Below are positions 25,371-33,038 of a stretch of 64,000 nucleotides of DNA, one piece after another. Position 1 is the stretch's first letter. Every line of letters starts with the position of its first letter. The DNA lies in the NCBI RefSeq assembly GCF_037031225.1, contig NZ_JAYEZN010000001.1, forward strand, positions 1,426,001-1,490,000, written 5' to 3'. The notes beneath the pieces were generated by a model. It was given only the letters and a program-made list of their open reading frames with translations. It was not told the origin of the DNA and did no database searches. The translations under genes and the position numbers were made by a program. The stretch comes from Halorientalis sp. LT38 (GTDB lineage: Archaea > Halobacteriota > Halobacteria > Halobacteriales > Haloarculaceae).

Positions 25371-25547
25371 TGGCGCATCACCCTCGAGAATTCGTACCCG
25401 ATATCAACCCTGCGCGCCATTTAATGCTTCTATTTCCGTCCCCCGGTCGCGGACGGGACAGCCGCTGGCCGTCCCGCGTCGCGCCAGCGTCAGACCCGCG
25501 TCACACGCCCCGTGGCGTTTATGTGAGTGGAATACACTACCCCGTGT

Positions 25548-25787
25548 ATGGCAGAGATACTGGCGGAGAACCTCTCGGGGAAGGCCGTCATGGGCTCCGA
25601 CGGCAAGGACCTGGGAATGCTGTACAACATCACGATGGACGCCAAATCCGGGCGACTCGAGAACCTCGTGGTCGAACCCGACGAGATGCTTCGCGAGTCG
25701 TCGTTCCCCACCGACGAACGCGGCCGCCTGCTGGTCCCCGTCACCCGCGTCCAGGCCGTCAAGGACCACATGATCGTTCAGCACTAG
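25548..25787 (+). CDS. PRC-barrel domain protein
   Basis: A 79-residue protein consisting of one PRC-barrel: AEILAENLSGKAVMGSDG, then LGMLYNITMDAKSGRLENLVV and VPVTRVQAVKDHMIV in the typical beta order. Small archaeal PRC-barrel proteins include CdpB-type adaptors that bind CdvB or SepF and act in cell division in some lineages; a role here is inference. A TATA-like element near 25518-25524 fits a leaderless ATG 25548. Nob1 follows after 13 bases, suggesting co-transcription. Confidence 0.85.
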   Translation: MAEILAENLSGKAVMGSDGKDLGMLYNITMDAKSGRLENLVVEPDEMLRESSFPTDERGRLLVPVTRVQAVKDHMIVQH

Positions 25788-25800
25788 ACGACTCTTCTCG

Positions 25801-26259
25801 ATGTACGTTCTCGATTCGTCGGCGTTTATCAACGAGTACCACACCGAAGAGCCCATCGCGTCGATCCCGCTCGTCCGCGAAGAACTCGAAGACGAGAGCG
25901 CCTACCGCTTCGACGCGCTCGAGGGCTCCGGCATGCACCTCCACATCCCCGAAGAGGAGACGGTGGAACGGATCGAACGCGCCGCCCGCGAGACCGGCGA
26001 CCTCGCCGAACTCTCCCGGACGGACGTGCGGCTGATCGCCGCGGCCTTCGAACTCGATTCGCGACTGGTGACCGACGACTACGCCATGCAGAACGTGGCG
26101 GAGAAACTCGACGTGGCCGTCGAGGTCATCGCCCGCGAGGGCATCTCCGAACAGCGCGACTGGCTGTTCCAGTGCAGCGGCTGCGGGCGCGAGTTCGACG
26201 ACAACCACGACCGCTGTCCGATCTGCGGGAGCGACCTCTCGCGGAAGAACCCGGCCTAG
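25801..26259 (+). CDS. nob1: rRNA maturation endonuclease Nob1
   Basis: A 152-residue PIN-domain nuclease with a C-terminal zinc ribbon. The PIN part has YVLDSSAFI at the start and acidic residues in RTDVRLIAAA and LVTDDYAMQNVA that build the metal site. The ribbon has CSGCGREF and CPICGSDL. Nob1 cleaves the 3' end of pre-16S rRNA. Its TAG stop lies inside the 12-bp repeat that bounds the A+T-rich island, so the insertion left the coding sequence intact. Confidence 0.95.
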   Translation: MYVLDSSAFINEYHTEEPIASIPLVREELEDESAYRFDALEGSGMHLHIPEEETVERIERAARETGDLAELSRTDVRLIAAAFELDSRLVTDDYAMQNVAEKLDVAVEVIAREGISEQRDWLFQCSGCGREFDDNHDRCPICGSDLSRKNPA

Positions 26260-26261
26260 GC
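26250..26261. repeat. Left copy of the 12-bp direct repeat CCCGGCCTAGGC
   Basis: This repeat contains the nob1 stop codon and the palindromic core GCCTAGGC. An identical 12-mer lies at 28941-28952. It marks the left end of the island and is a candidate attachment site or target duplication. Confidence 0.65.
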
Positions 26262-26672
26262 TTCTGGAATAAGAGTTCAGAACCATTCTTAGCCCGTTTA
26301 GTGTCGTACCGTGTCGAAGTACAATATAGTTCGATGCCGAAATATATAGCCGACCGTGTCTTTCCTACGATTAACTCCCTGACGACACCCGCTGCTGTGG
26401 TGTCGGGGGAAGCGGTCAATGGTGGGGAACACCGGCGGAAATGTACGACGGACCACTACAAAGCCTTCAAAGCCGCTGAGAAGTGGTACGAACTGGCTCG
26501 CCGACGTGGGCGAGCCCACTCGTACTCCCGAACACCGCGAACTTGATATGGAGGCGACAGTCGCTCACGAACAGACGGAAACCGAGGAATATCTCCCCAT
26601 CACCGACGAAGGTAATGATCTCCCAGACAGCGATTAGTATGCGAAAATTTGGCGTATGAGCTACCGAACAAT
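26262..26672. other. Left end of the island, no confident gene
   Basis: Two overlapping plus-strand frames exist. One runs from ATG 26334 to 26546 and the other from 26419 to 26637, the latter ending in an acidic tail with YLPITDEGNDLPDSD. Neither has a domain I recognise. The region may be the decayed end of a transposon or virus gene. A TATA-like run (AAATATATA around 26340) precedes the second frame. Confidence 0.35.
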
Positions 26673-27089
26673 CTAAAAGTCGTACATAGCATTTTCATAT
26701 GCCTCAATTCGGTCAAGCGCTACATGGGTTATGAGCATAGCTGCCCAGGCTAGTGAACCAAAGAATAACACGTTCGGCCCAAGGCTTCCTATAAACCCAT
26801 AGAGCTGAAGGATGCTGTACCCCCACAAAACGACCCAAAAACCGAGGGCCAAGAAATAAATTCCAACTGCTATTCCCGGTAGATCATCGGAACTTGACTC
26901 ATCGTTTTCTTCTGGATACCCTCTCGTGAAATTGAGAACAAATGCAGAAATGGCACAGGAAACTGCTGCTAGAACTAAAATCAGCTTTGATGATGCCAGC
27001 GTGGACAAATAGACGTAATTAATGACTGGCACAAAAACTAACAGATAATTGGCCTCCCGAATCAGAGCGTTTAGCTCCCGAACAATCAT
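26673..27089 (-). CDS. Island cassette gene 3: four-helix membrane protein
   Basis: A 138-residue integral membrane protein with about four hydrophobic helices (NYLLVFVPVINYVYL, KLILVLAAVSCAISAFVL, IAVGIYFLALGFWVVLW, NVLFFGSLAWAAMLITHVAL) and an acidic Ser/Asp/Glu loop between helices 2 and 3. No family is recognised. Its start overlaps the stop of cassette gene 2 as ATGA, so the two products are made together. A membrane effector paired with soluble partners is a frequent layout in defence modules, but nothing here proves that role. Confidence 0.7.
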   Translation of the reverse strand: MIVRELNALIREANYLLVFVPVINYVYLSTLASSKLILVLAAVSCAISAFVLNFTRGYPEENDESSSDDLPGIAVGIYFLALGFWVVLWGYSILQLYGFIGSLGPNVLFFGSLAWAAMLITHVALDRIEAYENAMYDF

Positions 27090-27976
27090 GGGTCGAGAGT
27101 CAGTCCGCTCAGACTCCCGGGGAATAGCCTGTAGATGGTTTCGCCAGGTTTCACAGTACAGTCATAGTTCAGAGTGTCAGCATCACGCTGAATTACGAGA
27201 ACAGCTTCTTCCAGCGTTTCACGGTTCCAGCCCGCCTGAGCGCGTCCATCAATAAATTCTACATCAAATCTATAGGTGTCAGCGTCTTCTATTCTCTCTA
27301 CGAAATCAGATACCGTATCTTGTACCTCATCATCGTCGCCAACAGTAACGAGGAAGGGACTCTCGTCTAATATGGTAGCATATATTCTCGAATAATCTAC
27401 AGATTCGTCGGAATATTCATCATCAAGATTCAGGAAGACAGCCCTCAAGTAACCGTCTTCATTGTAGTATCCAGAGCTTGCCATATGGATGGAAGTGTAA
27501 GCGTCGTTGTGGTCCCCACCTACAGCATTCTCAACATAATCTTCGGCAATATCTTTTTTATAATCCTTCATCTCATCCCGAGAGAACTTCCGAATATGCC
27601 ATGCTCGGTCGATAGATAGACTTCTTTCAAGGAGTTTGATGTATGTGCTACTAAGATACTGGCTAAAGAATTCTACTGTCTCTTCTATCTCATCCTCAGA
27701 AAGTACTAAACTGGTGGCTTCTCGAATCTTGTTTGGGTCTCCACTAAAGAGGCGATGTTGGGTTTCGAAGGTTTCAACGATTTCTCCAACGAACTCCTGA
27801 CGTTCCTCGCCCCCTAGCGCATCCAGATTCAGCTCAAGTCGGCTTTCAGAATCATCAATATCTATGAGTGAATGTTCGCGACCTCGTTCAACTAGCCTTA
27901 ACTCTTCTATCTCAGATAAGTCAACTTCAGAAGAGGGTACATTGTCCCGGACGATACGTTTGGCTTTATTCCACAT
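27086..27976 (-). CDS. Island cassette gene 2: 296-residue soluble protein of unknown family
   Basis: An acidic soluble protein. The N-terminal part is helical (SEVDLSEIEELRLVERG, EFVGEIVETFETQHRLF). A middle segment has SIDRAWHIRKFSRDEMKDYK. The C-terminal half has alternating strands such as YLRAVFLNLDD, YSRIYATILDESPF and TYRFDVEFIDGRAQ. I see no nuclease, ATPase or protease motif and cannot assign a fold. It starts 14 bases after cassette gene 1 and shares an ATGA overlap with cassette gene 3. Codon and base use are clearly richer in A+T than the chromosome around it. Confidence 0.75.
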   Translation of the reverse strand: MWNKAKRIVRDNVPSSEVDLSEIEELRLVERGREHSLIDIDDSESRLELNLDALGGEERQEFVGEIVETFETQHRLFSGDPNKIREATSLVLSEDEIEETVEFFSQYLSSTYIKLLERSLSIDRAWHIRKFSRDEMKDYKKDIAEDYVENAVGGDHNDAYTSIHMASSGYYNEDGYLRAVFLNLDDEYSDESVDYSRIYATILDESPFLVTVGDDDEVQDTVSDFVERIEDADTYRFDVEFIDGRAQAGWNRETLEEAVLVIQRDADTLNYDCTVKPGETIYRLFPGSLSGLTLDP

Positions 27977-27990
27977 TAATTCTCAAGAGG

Positions 27991-28452
27991 TTACTGTTCT
28001 TCTTTCTGCGACTTCACGTACTCATGAATCTCAGCATAGTCGTCTTTAATAAACTCTGTAGAACCTTCTACTACGCCACCAAACTCATCGATGTGTATTT
28101 CTTCCTCCTTGTAAAGTGACGTGACACGTTCCTCAGATTCTTGGTCGATAATGTAATTATCTTCGTCTAACGTCTTACCGAACTGCTCTAGCACTGTCTC
28201 GGCCGCGCTGGGACCGAACGTAATTTCAGGTGACATAGTCTGTCGAGACAGCCTCGTGGGTTCTAACTCATAGACCCGGCCAAATATATCTTTATGGCTC
28301 AGTAGATTTTGTGCTGGTAGCCGAGATCCGGTCGGATAGACATGGAAACGAGGCGTATCTCGCCATCTGGATGTTTTGACCAGGGTTCCTGAGGTTCGAT
28401 TGAACCACTGTGATTCGTACGTGCTGGACTGTATCTTTCCTTCCTTACTCAT
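27991..28452 (-). CDS. Island cassette gene 1: 153-residue protein of unknown family
   Basis: A soluble protein that begins MSKEGKIQSSTYESQWFNRT. It has a basic N-terminal third with several Arg and Trp residues and an acidic C-terminal half (DEDNYIIDQESEERVTSLYK, then IHIDEFGGVVEGS). No motif is recognised. Its ATG overlaps as ATGA the stop of the integrase remnant upstream, so the order in the transcript would be integrase remnant, gene 1, gene 2, gene 3. Confidence 0.72.
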   Translation of the reverse strand: MSKEGKIQSSTYESQWFNRTSGTLVKTSRWRDTPRFHVYPTGSRLPAQNLLSHKDIFGRVYELEPTRLSRQTMSPEITFGPSAAETVLEQFGKTLDEDNYIIDQESEERVTSLYKEEEIHIDEFGGVVEGSTEFIKDDYAEIHEYVKSQKEEQ

Positions 28453-28889
28453 CCACTTTCTTCAATACCCATCCGTTCGAGGAGTGCGTGGATTGTATCG
28501 ATTTTTGCCCTGCGTGTCGGCTTGTTCAGTTTCACCCACTCCACCGTCTCGGGATACTCGTCGCCGCCGTCCATCCACGTCCAGAACGATTTAACGACGC
28601 TCTTGTAGGTGTAGAGGGTGTTCTAGTTGTCGTATTACGAGTGAAGCCACTCCACGAGGTCTTTCACATCCGATTTCACCATTTCGTCAAACGGGCGGTC
28701 GCCGACACGCTCAGCGAGGATCTTTCAATCGTCTGAGATTTTCGATAGCGTGGAGTTTTTTAGTACGTCGAGAATCTTGTCGCACTTGTAGTCGGCAATG
28801 AGTTGCTTGTTACGTGGGTAGATAGAATCCGGCCCCTGTATGCTGCTGAGGATTTCGGCGACCCGTTTCTTAAAGTCGTCGTTAGGCAT
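28449..28889 (-). pseudogene. Tyrosine-recombinase (integrase) N-terminal remnant with three stops
   Basis: One frame of 147 codons from ATG 28889 encodes the SAM-like core-binding domain of a haloarchaeal phage-type integrase. Recognisable stretches are NKQLIADYKCDKILDVLKN, FDEMVKSDVKDLVEWLHS, TYKSVVKSFWTWMDGGDEYP and VEWVKLN. Three in-frame stops of different types occur at codons 55 (TGA), 85 (TAA) and 89 (TAG) with no frameshift. The catalytic domain with the R-H-R-Y residues is absent; the frame ends right after the core-binding domain, with an ATGA overlap to the next gene. It is therefore a dead integrase or a recombinase-derived fragment. Confidence 0.8.
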
Positions 28890-28940
28890 GAGAGAGATGC
28901 GCGCTCAGAGGAGAGAAGTTGTGAACGCTTTGTCTGGAAG

Positions 28941-28952
28941 CCCGGCCTAGGC
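28941..28952. repeat. Right copy of the 12-bp direct repeat CCCGGCCTAGGC
   Basis: Identical to 26250-26261. It contains the minus-strand stop codon (CTA on the plus strand, 28947-28949) of the ribbon-helix-helix gene and marks the right end of the island. Confidence 0.65.
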
Positions 28953-29096
28953 CCGGTGTGTTCGCTCGGTCTGGTCCAGCCCCAGATCGATCAACTGCCG
29001 GACGACCTCCTCTTCGGTGAGGTCGTACTCCCGGGCCAGGGACTCGACCTCGCGTGCGAGGTCGTCGTCGCACACGACCGTGTATTGGGCTGGCAT
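28947..29096 (-). CDS. Short ribbon-helix-helix (CopG-like) protein
   Basis: A 49-residue protein with the ribbon-helix-helix layout: a beta strand (MPAQYTVVCDDDL), helix A (AREVESLAREY) and helix B beginning after a short turn (TEEEVVRQLIDLGL). Such proteins bind DNA as dimers and often act as autoregulators or antitoxins. No toxin gene is adjacent. It is host DNA, outside the island, and its stop lies within the right 12-bp repeat. The CPBP protease follows upstream in the same orientation. Confidence 0.75.
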   Translation of the reverse strand: MPAQYTVVCDDDLAREVESLAREYDLTEEEVVRQLIDLGLDQTERTHRA

Positions 29097-29202
29097 ACCT
29101 CGCAGTTCGCGGCCGGTTCGCATAAAAACCCGTCAGACAAACGTCTCACGCCCGCTCGGCCTGGTTCCGCCCAGTTGGCGGTGGAACGTGGCGCGGGACG
29201 GG

Positions 29203-30333
29203 TCAGGCCGCCGGAATCTGCCCCGTCGCCTGGAGGTAGACCGCGAGGAACTGGACGGCGTTGAACGCCCCGTGGACGAGGATGGGGACCACCAGGTTCT
29301 CGGTCCGGTAGTAGACGTACCCCAGCAGCAGGGAGAGGACGAAGATGACCACGAGGGTCGTCAGCGTCCCCAGCGGGTTCGCGCTGGCGTACTGGCTGAA
29401 GTGGACCGCAGCGAAGACGACGGCCCCGAGGACGATGGCCGCGTGACCCGAGAACGACTCGTAGAGGTACTTCTGGAGCACGTTCCGGTAGGCCAGTTCC
29501 TCGACGGGGGCGATGACCAGGATCGAGAGCGCGACGAAGTACAGGGCCAGCGTCGGATTCTCCATGGCTCGCTGCTGGATCTGGGACTCCGAGGAGGGGA
29601 GGCCGAGCTGTTCGACGAGCGCGCTGACGGCCCCGAGCAGGAAGAGCAGCGCCAGCAGGCCGCCGACCGTCACGAGGACATCGCGACCCGACGGAATCTC
29701 GAGGTCGAGGTAGTCGAGTCCCAGATCGCGGACGGAGAGATAGAGGGCGACGAACGCGACGGAACCGAGATAGCCGAGCGTCGTCACGATGCTGAACTCG
29801 AAGGCCGTCTCCGGCGGGTAGAGCGGGAGCGCGAGCAACTGTCCGGCGAACAGCCCGACGAAGGCGCCCGCACCGATCGCGAGCGCGACGACGAGTGCCT
29901 TCGACTTCTCCCAGAAGGCGTCGTCGGGCACGGCCCGGTAGTCGGCGTACGCGACGGCGATACTGCCCAGCCCAGCGATCGCCGTGATCGGCAGGCCGAT
30001 GCCCACCTCGGGGACCACGTCCGTGCCGATGGCAGGTTCCATCAGCCGGAACAACGCGAAAGCCACGAGCGCGGCCGACGAGAAGGCGGCCAGCGGCGCC
30101 CCGACCTCCCGATCCAGCGCGCCGTGTCGACGCAGGAAGAAGGCGAATGCGGTGGCCACCCCGAAGACCGCACCGACGACGCTGCCCTCGACGCCCGGGA
30201 CCGCGACGAGCGGTGGGTCGCCGGTCCAGGGGAGCAGACAGCCCGCGAGGGCGAACCCAGCCAGTACCAGCCCGGTCGCCGGTGTCGCGGTCGTCTGCGG
30301 CGTCGGTTCGCCGACCGACTCAGCTGTTGCCAT
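29203..30333 (-). CDS. CPBP family intramembrane metalloprotease
   Basis: A 376-residue membrane protein with about ten helices. The CAAX-protease/bacteriocin-processing signature is complete: EELAYRNVLQKYL (EExxxR), VVFAAVHFSQYA (FxxxH) and VPILVHGAFNAVQF (HxxxN). These residues form the intramembrane zinc or glutamate catalytic site of Rce1-like proteases. The substrate is unknown; roles range from prenyl-protein processing to immunity against peptides. Confidence 0.9.
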   Translation of the reverse strand: MATAESVGEPTPQTTATPATGLVLAGFALAGCLLPWTGDPPLVAVPGVEGSVVGAVFGVATAFAFFLRRHGALDREVGAPLAAFSSAALVAFALFRLMEPAIGTDVVPEVGIGLPITAIAGLGSIAVAYADYRAVPDDAFWEKSKALVVALAIGAGAFVGLFAGQLLALPLYPPETAFEFSIVTTLGYLGSVAFVALYLSVRDLGLDYLDLEIPSGRDVLVTVGGLLALLFLLGAVSALVEQLGLPSSESQIQQRAMENPTLALYFVALSILVIAPVEELAYRNVLQKYLYESFSGHAAIVLGAVVFAAVHFSQYASANPLGTLTTLVVIFVLSLLLGYVYYRTENLVVPILVHGAFNAVQFLAVYLQATGQIPAA

Positions 30334-30396
30334 TGCCTGACGTGACGACGGCTGGCGGTTTAGGGACTGCGTTTCGCGGTCCCAGCGGACGAGCGT

Positions 30397-31716
30397 TCAG
30401 TCGATCACGAGTTCGGTCTTCTCGGCGACCGCGTCGGCCTCCGCGAACTCGCCGCCGCCCAGCAGGCCGCGAGCCGCCTTCTTTCCCCACTCGACGGCGG
30501 GCTGGGTGAACGTCTCGACGTTCGCGAGTTCGCCGTAGAGGATACAGGCCGCCTCCATCGCGTACAGCAACTCGCCGACCCCGCGGGCGTCGAGGCGGTC
30601 GATCTCGATCCGCACCGACGGCCGTCCCGCCGCCGCGAGGCTGGCCTCCGTGGCTTCGAACTCCGCGTCGAGCAACTCGCCCAGCGTCGAGCCGCCGAGG
30701 TAGGACAGTCCCTCGACGTCGGTCTCGGGGATCTCTCGGTCCGCGCGCTCGCGCGGGCGTACCATCGTCACCAGTTTGTCCCGCGGACCGGCACGATAGA
30801 GCTGGAGCTGGGAGTGCTGGTCGGTCGCCCCGAGCGCCCGCGCCGGGGTCTGGCCCACCCCCTCCTTGCCGAGGCTCTCGGCCCACAGTTGCGCGAACCA
30901 CTCGGCGAAGTACTCCAGGCGCTCGGCGTAGGGGAGGACGGCGTTGATCGACGCCCCGCGCTGGGCGAGCGCGTAACTCACCGCGCCGTAGGCGTAGGCC
31001 GGACAGGAAAAGAGGGAATCAGACAGGGAGTCGGCGGCCACCTGTCCGCCGGCGAGCAGCCCCTCGATATCGTGGCCCTGGATCGCCGCCGGGACCAGAC
31101 CCACGGGCGACAGGGCGGAGAAGCGGCCGGGGACCCCCTCGGGCACGTCCAGCGCGGGCATGTCGTGGCGGTCGGCCAGATCCCGGAGCGGTCCCTCCTC
31201 GCCCGTGGTGACGACGGTCCGCTCGGTCCAGTCGACGCCGGCCGACTCCATCGCGTCGCGGACGACGAGGAAGTTCGAGAGCGTCTCGGCGGTGGTCCCC
31301 GACCGCGAGACGACGTTGACGGCCGTGTTGTCGAGCGGGAGGTCGGCCAGCGTCTCCCGGACGGCGGCGGGGTCGACGTTGTCGAGAACGTACAGCGGCG
31401 GGGCGTCGGCCCGGTTCCCGTCGGCGTTCAATCCCCCCAGCGCCTGGGAGACGGTCGCCGCGCCGAGCGCGCTGCCGCCGATGCCCACCGTCAGGATCGC
31501 CTCGGCGTCGGCGACGGGTTCGACGGCGCTCTCGATGGCGGCGGCGTCGGTCCGCTCGGGCAGGTTCAGCGAGGCGTAGCCGAACTCGCTGTCCGCTCGA
31601 CCGGCGGCGATGCGTTCGTGTGCCCGTGCCACGTCCTCGTCGAGGCGCTCCAGCGCGTCGCGGCCGATCCCCGGGTCGGCCTCGGAGGCGAGCGCGTTGC
31701 CGATGTCCACGTGCAT
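30397..31716 (-). CDS. pgi: Glucose-6-phosphate isomerase
   Basis: A 439-residue SIS-fold enzyme that interconverts glucose-6-phosphate and fructose-6-phosphate. It shows TVGIGGSALGAATVSQAL, the phosphate-binding SRSGTTAETLSNF, and late in the protein GKEGVGQTPARALGATDQH with the catalytic glutamate and histidine region. The length fits the shorter PGI form rather than the 550-residue one. ATG 31716 was chosen; nine extra codons upstream lack support. Fructose-6-phosphate is also the substrate of GlmS further along the window. Confidence 0.94.
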   Translation of the reverse strand: MHVDIGNALASEADPGIGRDALERLDEDVARAHERIAAGRADSEFGYASLNLPERTDAAAIESAVEPVADAEAILTVGIGGSALGAATVSQALGGLNADGNRADAPPLYVLDNVDPAAVRETLADLPLDNTAVNVVSRSGTTAETLSNFLVVRDAMESAGVDWTERTVVTTGEEGPLRDLADRHDMPALDVPEGVPGRFSALSPVGLVPAAIQGHDIEGLLAGGQVAADSLSDSLFSCPAYAYGAVSYALAQRGASINAVLPYAERLEYFAEWFAQLWAESLGKEGVGQTPARALGATDQHSQLQLYRAGPRDKLVTMVRPRERADREIPETDVEGLSYLGGSTLGELLDAEFEATEASLAAAGRPSVRIEIDRLDARGVGELLYAMEAACILYGELANVETFTQPAVEWGKKAARGLLGGGEFAEADAVAEKTELVID

Positions 31717-31806
31717 ACGCGTCTGTGCTCGCCGGGCGCGCAAAACGCTGCTGTTCTCGCGGTGGAATCGCGTGGCTTTTCGGGGCCGGTCGCCTACCGG
31801 CTGCCA

Positions 31807-32370
31807 ATGGCCGGCGAGCAGGACGCGAGCGACGACGAGCGGGCATATCGGGGACTGTTCGGCGCGTTCCCCTACGCCTTCCGGGTGAGCGACTCGCGGT
31901 TGTACCGCTCGTACGTCGTGATCGGGGGACTGCTGGCGACTCTGACCGCGCTCGCCTTTGCGGTGTCGGTGATGGTCCAGCTGGGCAACTCCGTCGGAAC
32001 ACCCGGTGGCGTGTTCACCTTCTCCAGGGCGTTCATCATCTTCGTGGGCGCCCTCGTGTTCGCACCGCTAGTCGCCCCCGTACTGTATTTCGCCCGTCGC
32101 CGCCGGATACAGGGTGCCGGCCTCGACGGCCGGTACGACCTGGCGATGGGCATCGCGGGCTACGCGTTCATTTTCGCGCTGTACGTCGGGCTCGTCATCT
32201 CCATCCCCGAGTGTTACAACTTCGGCGATGAGGTTACCTGTCGCGACCCGGCGAGTGGCCTCTTTGCCCCAGTTATTCGGGTGCTCTATGCACTACCCTC
32301 GATCACGGGACTGGTACCCCCGACGCTGGCGGGTCTCGCCATCGTCGCCGTCGACCGACTGTTCCGCTAA
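31807..32370 (+). CDS. Haloarchaeal membrane protein of unknown function
   Basis: A 187-residue protein with four predicted membrane helices (YVVIGGLLATLTALAFAVSV, FIIFVGALVFAPLVAPVLYF, LAMGIAGYAFIFALYVGLVI, and a last one near TGLVPPTLAGLAIVAV). The soluble N-terminus is acidic. Two cysteines, in PECYN and VTCRD, face the outside between helices 3 and 4 and could form a disulfide. I do not recognise the family. It is divergent from pgi. Confidence 0.75.
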   Translation: MAGEQDASDDERAYRGLFGAFPYAFRVSDSRLYRSYVVIGGLLATLTALAFAVSVMVQLGNSVGTPGGVFTFSRAFIIFVGALVFAPLVAPVLYFARRRRIQGAGLDGRYDLAMGIAGYAFIFALYVGLVISIPECYNFGDEVTCRDPASGLFAPVIRVLYALPSITGLVPPTLAGLAIVAVDRLFR

Positions 32371-32414
32371 TCGCACTCGAAACGCGGAAACCGCGCGAGC
32401 CCCCAGCTGGACGC

Positions 32415-32873
32415 ATGAAAGACGCCACGTTCCTCGTCACGGCCGCAGACGACGGGTCGGCGGTCCTGCGAGACGTCGCGGACGGGCAGGTCCACACCCT
32501 GGCGACGAACCCGGGGGTCGAGGCCGGCGAGATCCTCGACGCCAGCATCGAGCCGGAACCGCCGCTGGAGGTCGCCTGGCAGGTGGTGGAACTCACCGAT
32601 CAGCGGACCGTCCCGGTCGAACGGAGTCCGGAGCCGCCGACCCGCCAGGAGCGCGAGATCGCCGCCGACCAGTCCGTGGGCGAGGTCACGCGACAGGAGC
32701 GCGCCGGGATCGGCGAACTGCACGTGATCACGGTGCCCGACGGGGAGGCCGAGGACGCGGCCGCCGACGTGCTCGAGGACGAGGAGACCCTCGCCCGGGC
32801 AGCGCGGCTCGGCGTCGACCGCGTCGAGGTCCGCGCGGCCGACGAGACGGTCAGCGTCCGCTACCTCCCCTGA
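32415..32873 (+). CDS. DUF5812 family protein
   Basis: A 152-residue haloarchaeal protein. It starts MKDATFLVTAADDGSAVLRD, contains the central PPLEVAWQVVELTDQRTVPV and RQEREIAADQ, and ends with a V-R-Y-L-P strand. The pattern matches DUF5812, conserved in haloarchaea with unknown role. The leader is short and no Shine-Dalgarno is visible. Confidence 0.82.
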   Translation: MKDATFLVTAADDGSAVLRDVADGQVHTLATNPGVEAGEILDASIEPEPPLEVAWQVVELTDQRTVPVERSPEPPTRQEREIAADQSVGEVTRQERAGIGELHVITVPDGEAEDAAADVLEDEETLARAARLGVDRVEVRAADETVSVRYLP

Positions 32874-32942
32874 GGGGCGCGCCGAACCGACGCCCGGCGA
32901 GGGCGCAGACGGGAAGCGGCCGTAGGCGCTTCCTACCGCCCC

Positions 32943-32950
32943 TTAAATAT
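32943..32950 (+). promoter_or_regulatory. TATA box upstream of the 7TM kinase
   Basis: TTAAATAT is centred about 30 bases upstream of ATG 32977, the start of a 15-codon ORF. The spacing is that of a leaderless transcript beginning at that short ORF, not at the kinase itself. Confidence 0.55.
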
Positions 32951-32976
32951 TGCCGGATTCTGACGGCTGTACTCTT

Positions 32977-33024
32977 ATGCAGTATGATACGCCAGTGTAC
33001 GATGAGCCCGAGGAGGGGGCGTAG
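32977..33024 (+). CDS. 15-codon leaderless upstream ORF
   Basis: ATG 32977 to TAG 33022-33024 encodes MQYDTPVYDEPEEGA, an acidic, haloarchaeal-looking peptide. A TATA box sits at leaderless distance. The frame differs from that of the kinase, whose GTG lies 14 bases after the stop, with a G-rich run just before it. It could be a leader peptide that delivers ribosomes to the kinase start. Confidence 0.4.
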   Translation: MQYDTPVYDEPEEGA

Positions 33025-33038
33025 GGGGTCGACGAAAC

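Larger units (their letters stand above)
26262..28940. mobile_element. A+T-rich integrated island with integrase remnant and three-gene cassette
   Basis: About 2.7 kb of markedly A+T-richer DNA lies between two identical 12-mers (26250-26261 and 28941-28952). Each 12-mer contains the stop codon of the flanking convergent gene. The interior holds the N-terminal half of a tyrosine-recombinase gene with three nonsense codons and a tightly packed minus-strand cassette of three unknown genes. Removing one repeat copy and the interior would restore two convergent genes with overlapping stop codons. Integration by a site-specific recombinase is therefore the simplest reading (inference). Confidence 0.7.

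Noticed and set aside
23544-25424. A 626-codon plus-strand frame opposite aIF5B
   Set aside because: It is the shadow of a certain aIF5B gene; its hydrophobic/acidic pattern mirrors the complementary codons.
26172-26546. A plus-strand frame crossing the nob1 end into the island
   Set aside because: Its first part is an alternative frame of nob1. Only the portion after 26334 could be independent, and it has no recognisable feature.
28947-29096. RHH gene as antitoxin of a toxin-antitoxin pair
   Set aside because: No toxin-like gene (VapC, RelE, HEPN/MNT) is adjacent, and the neighbours are the island and a CPBP protease.
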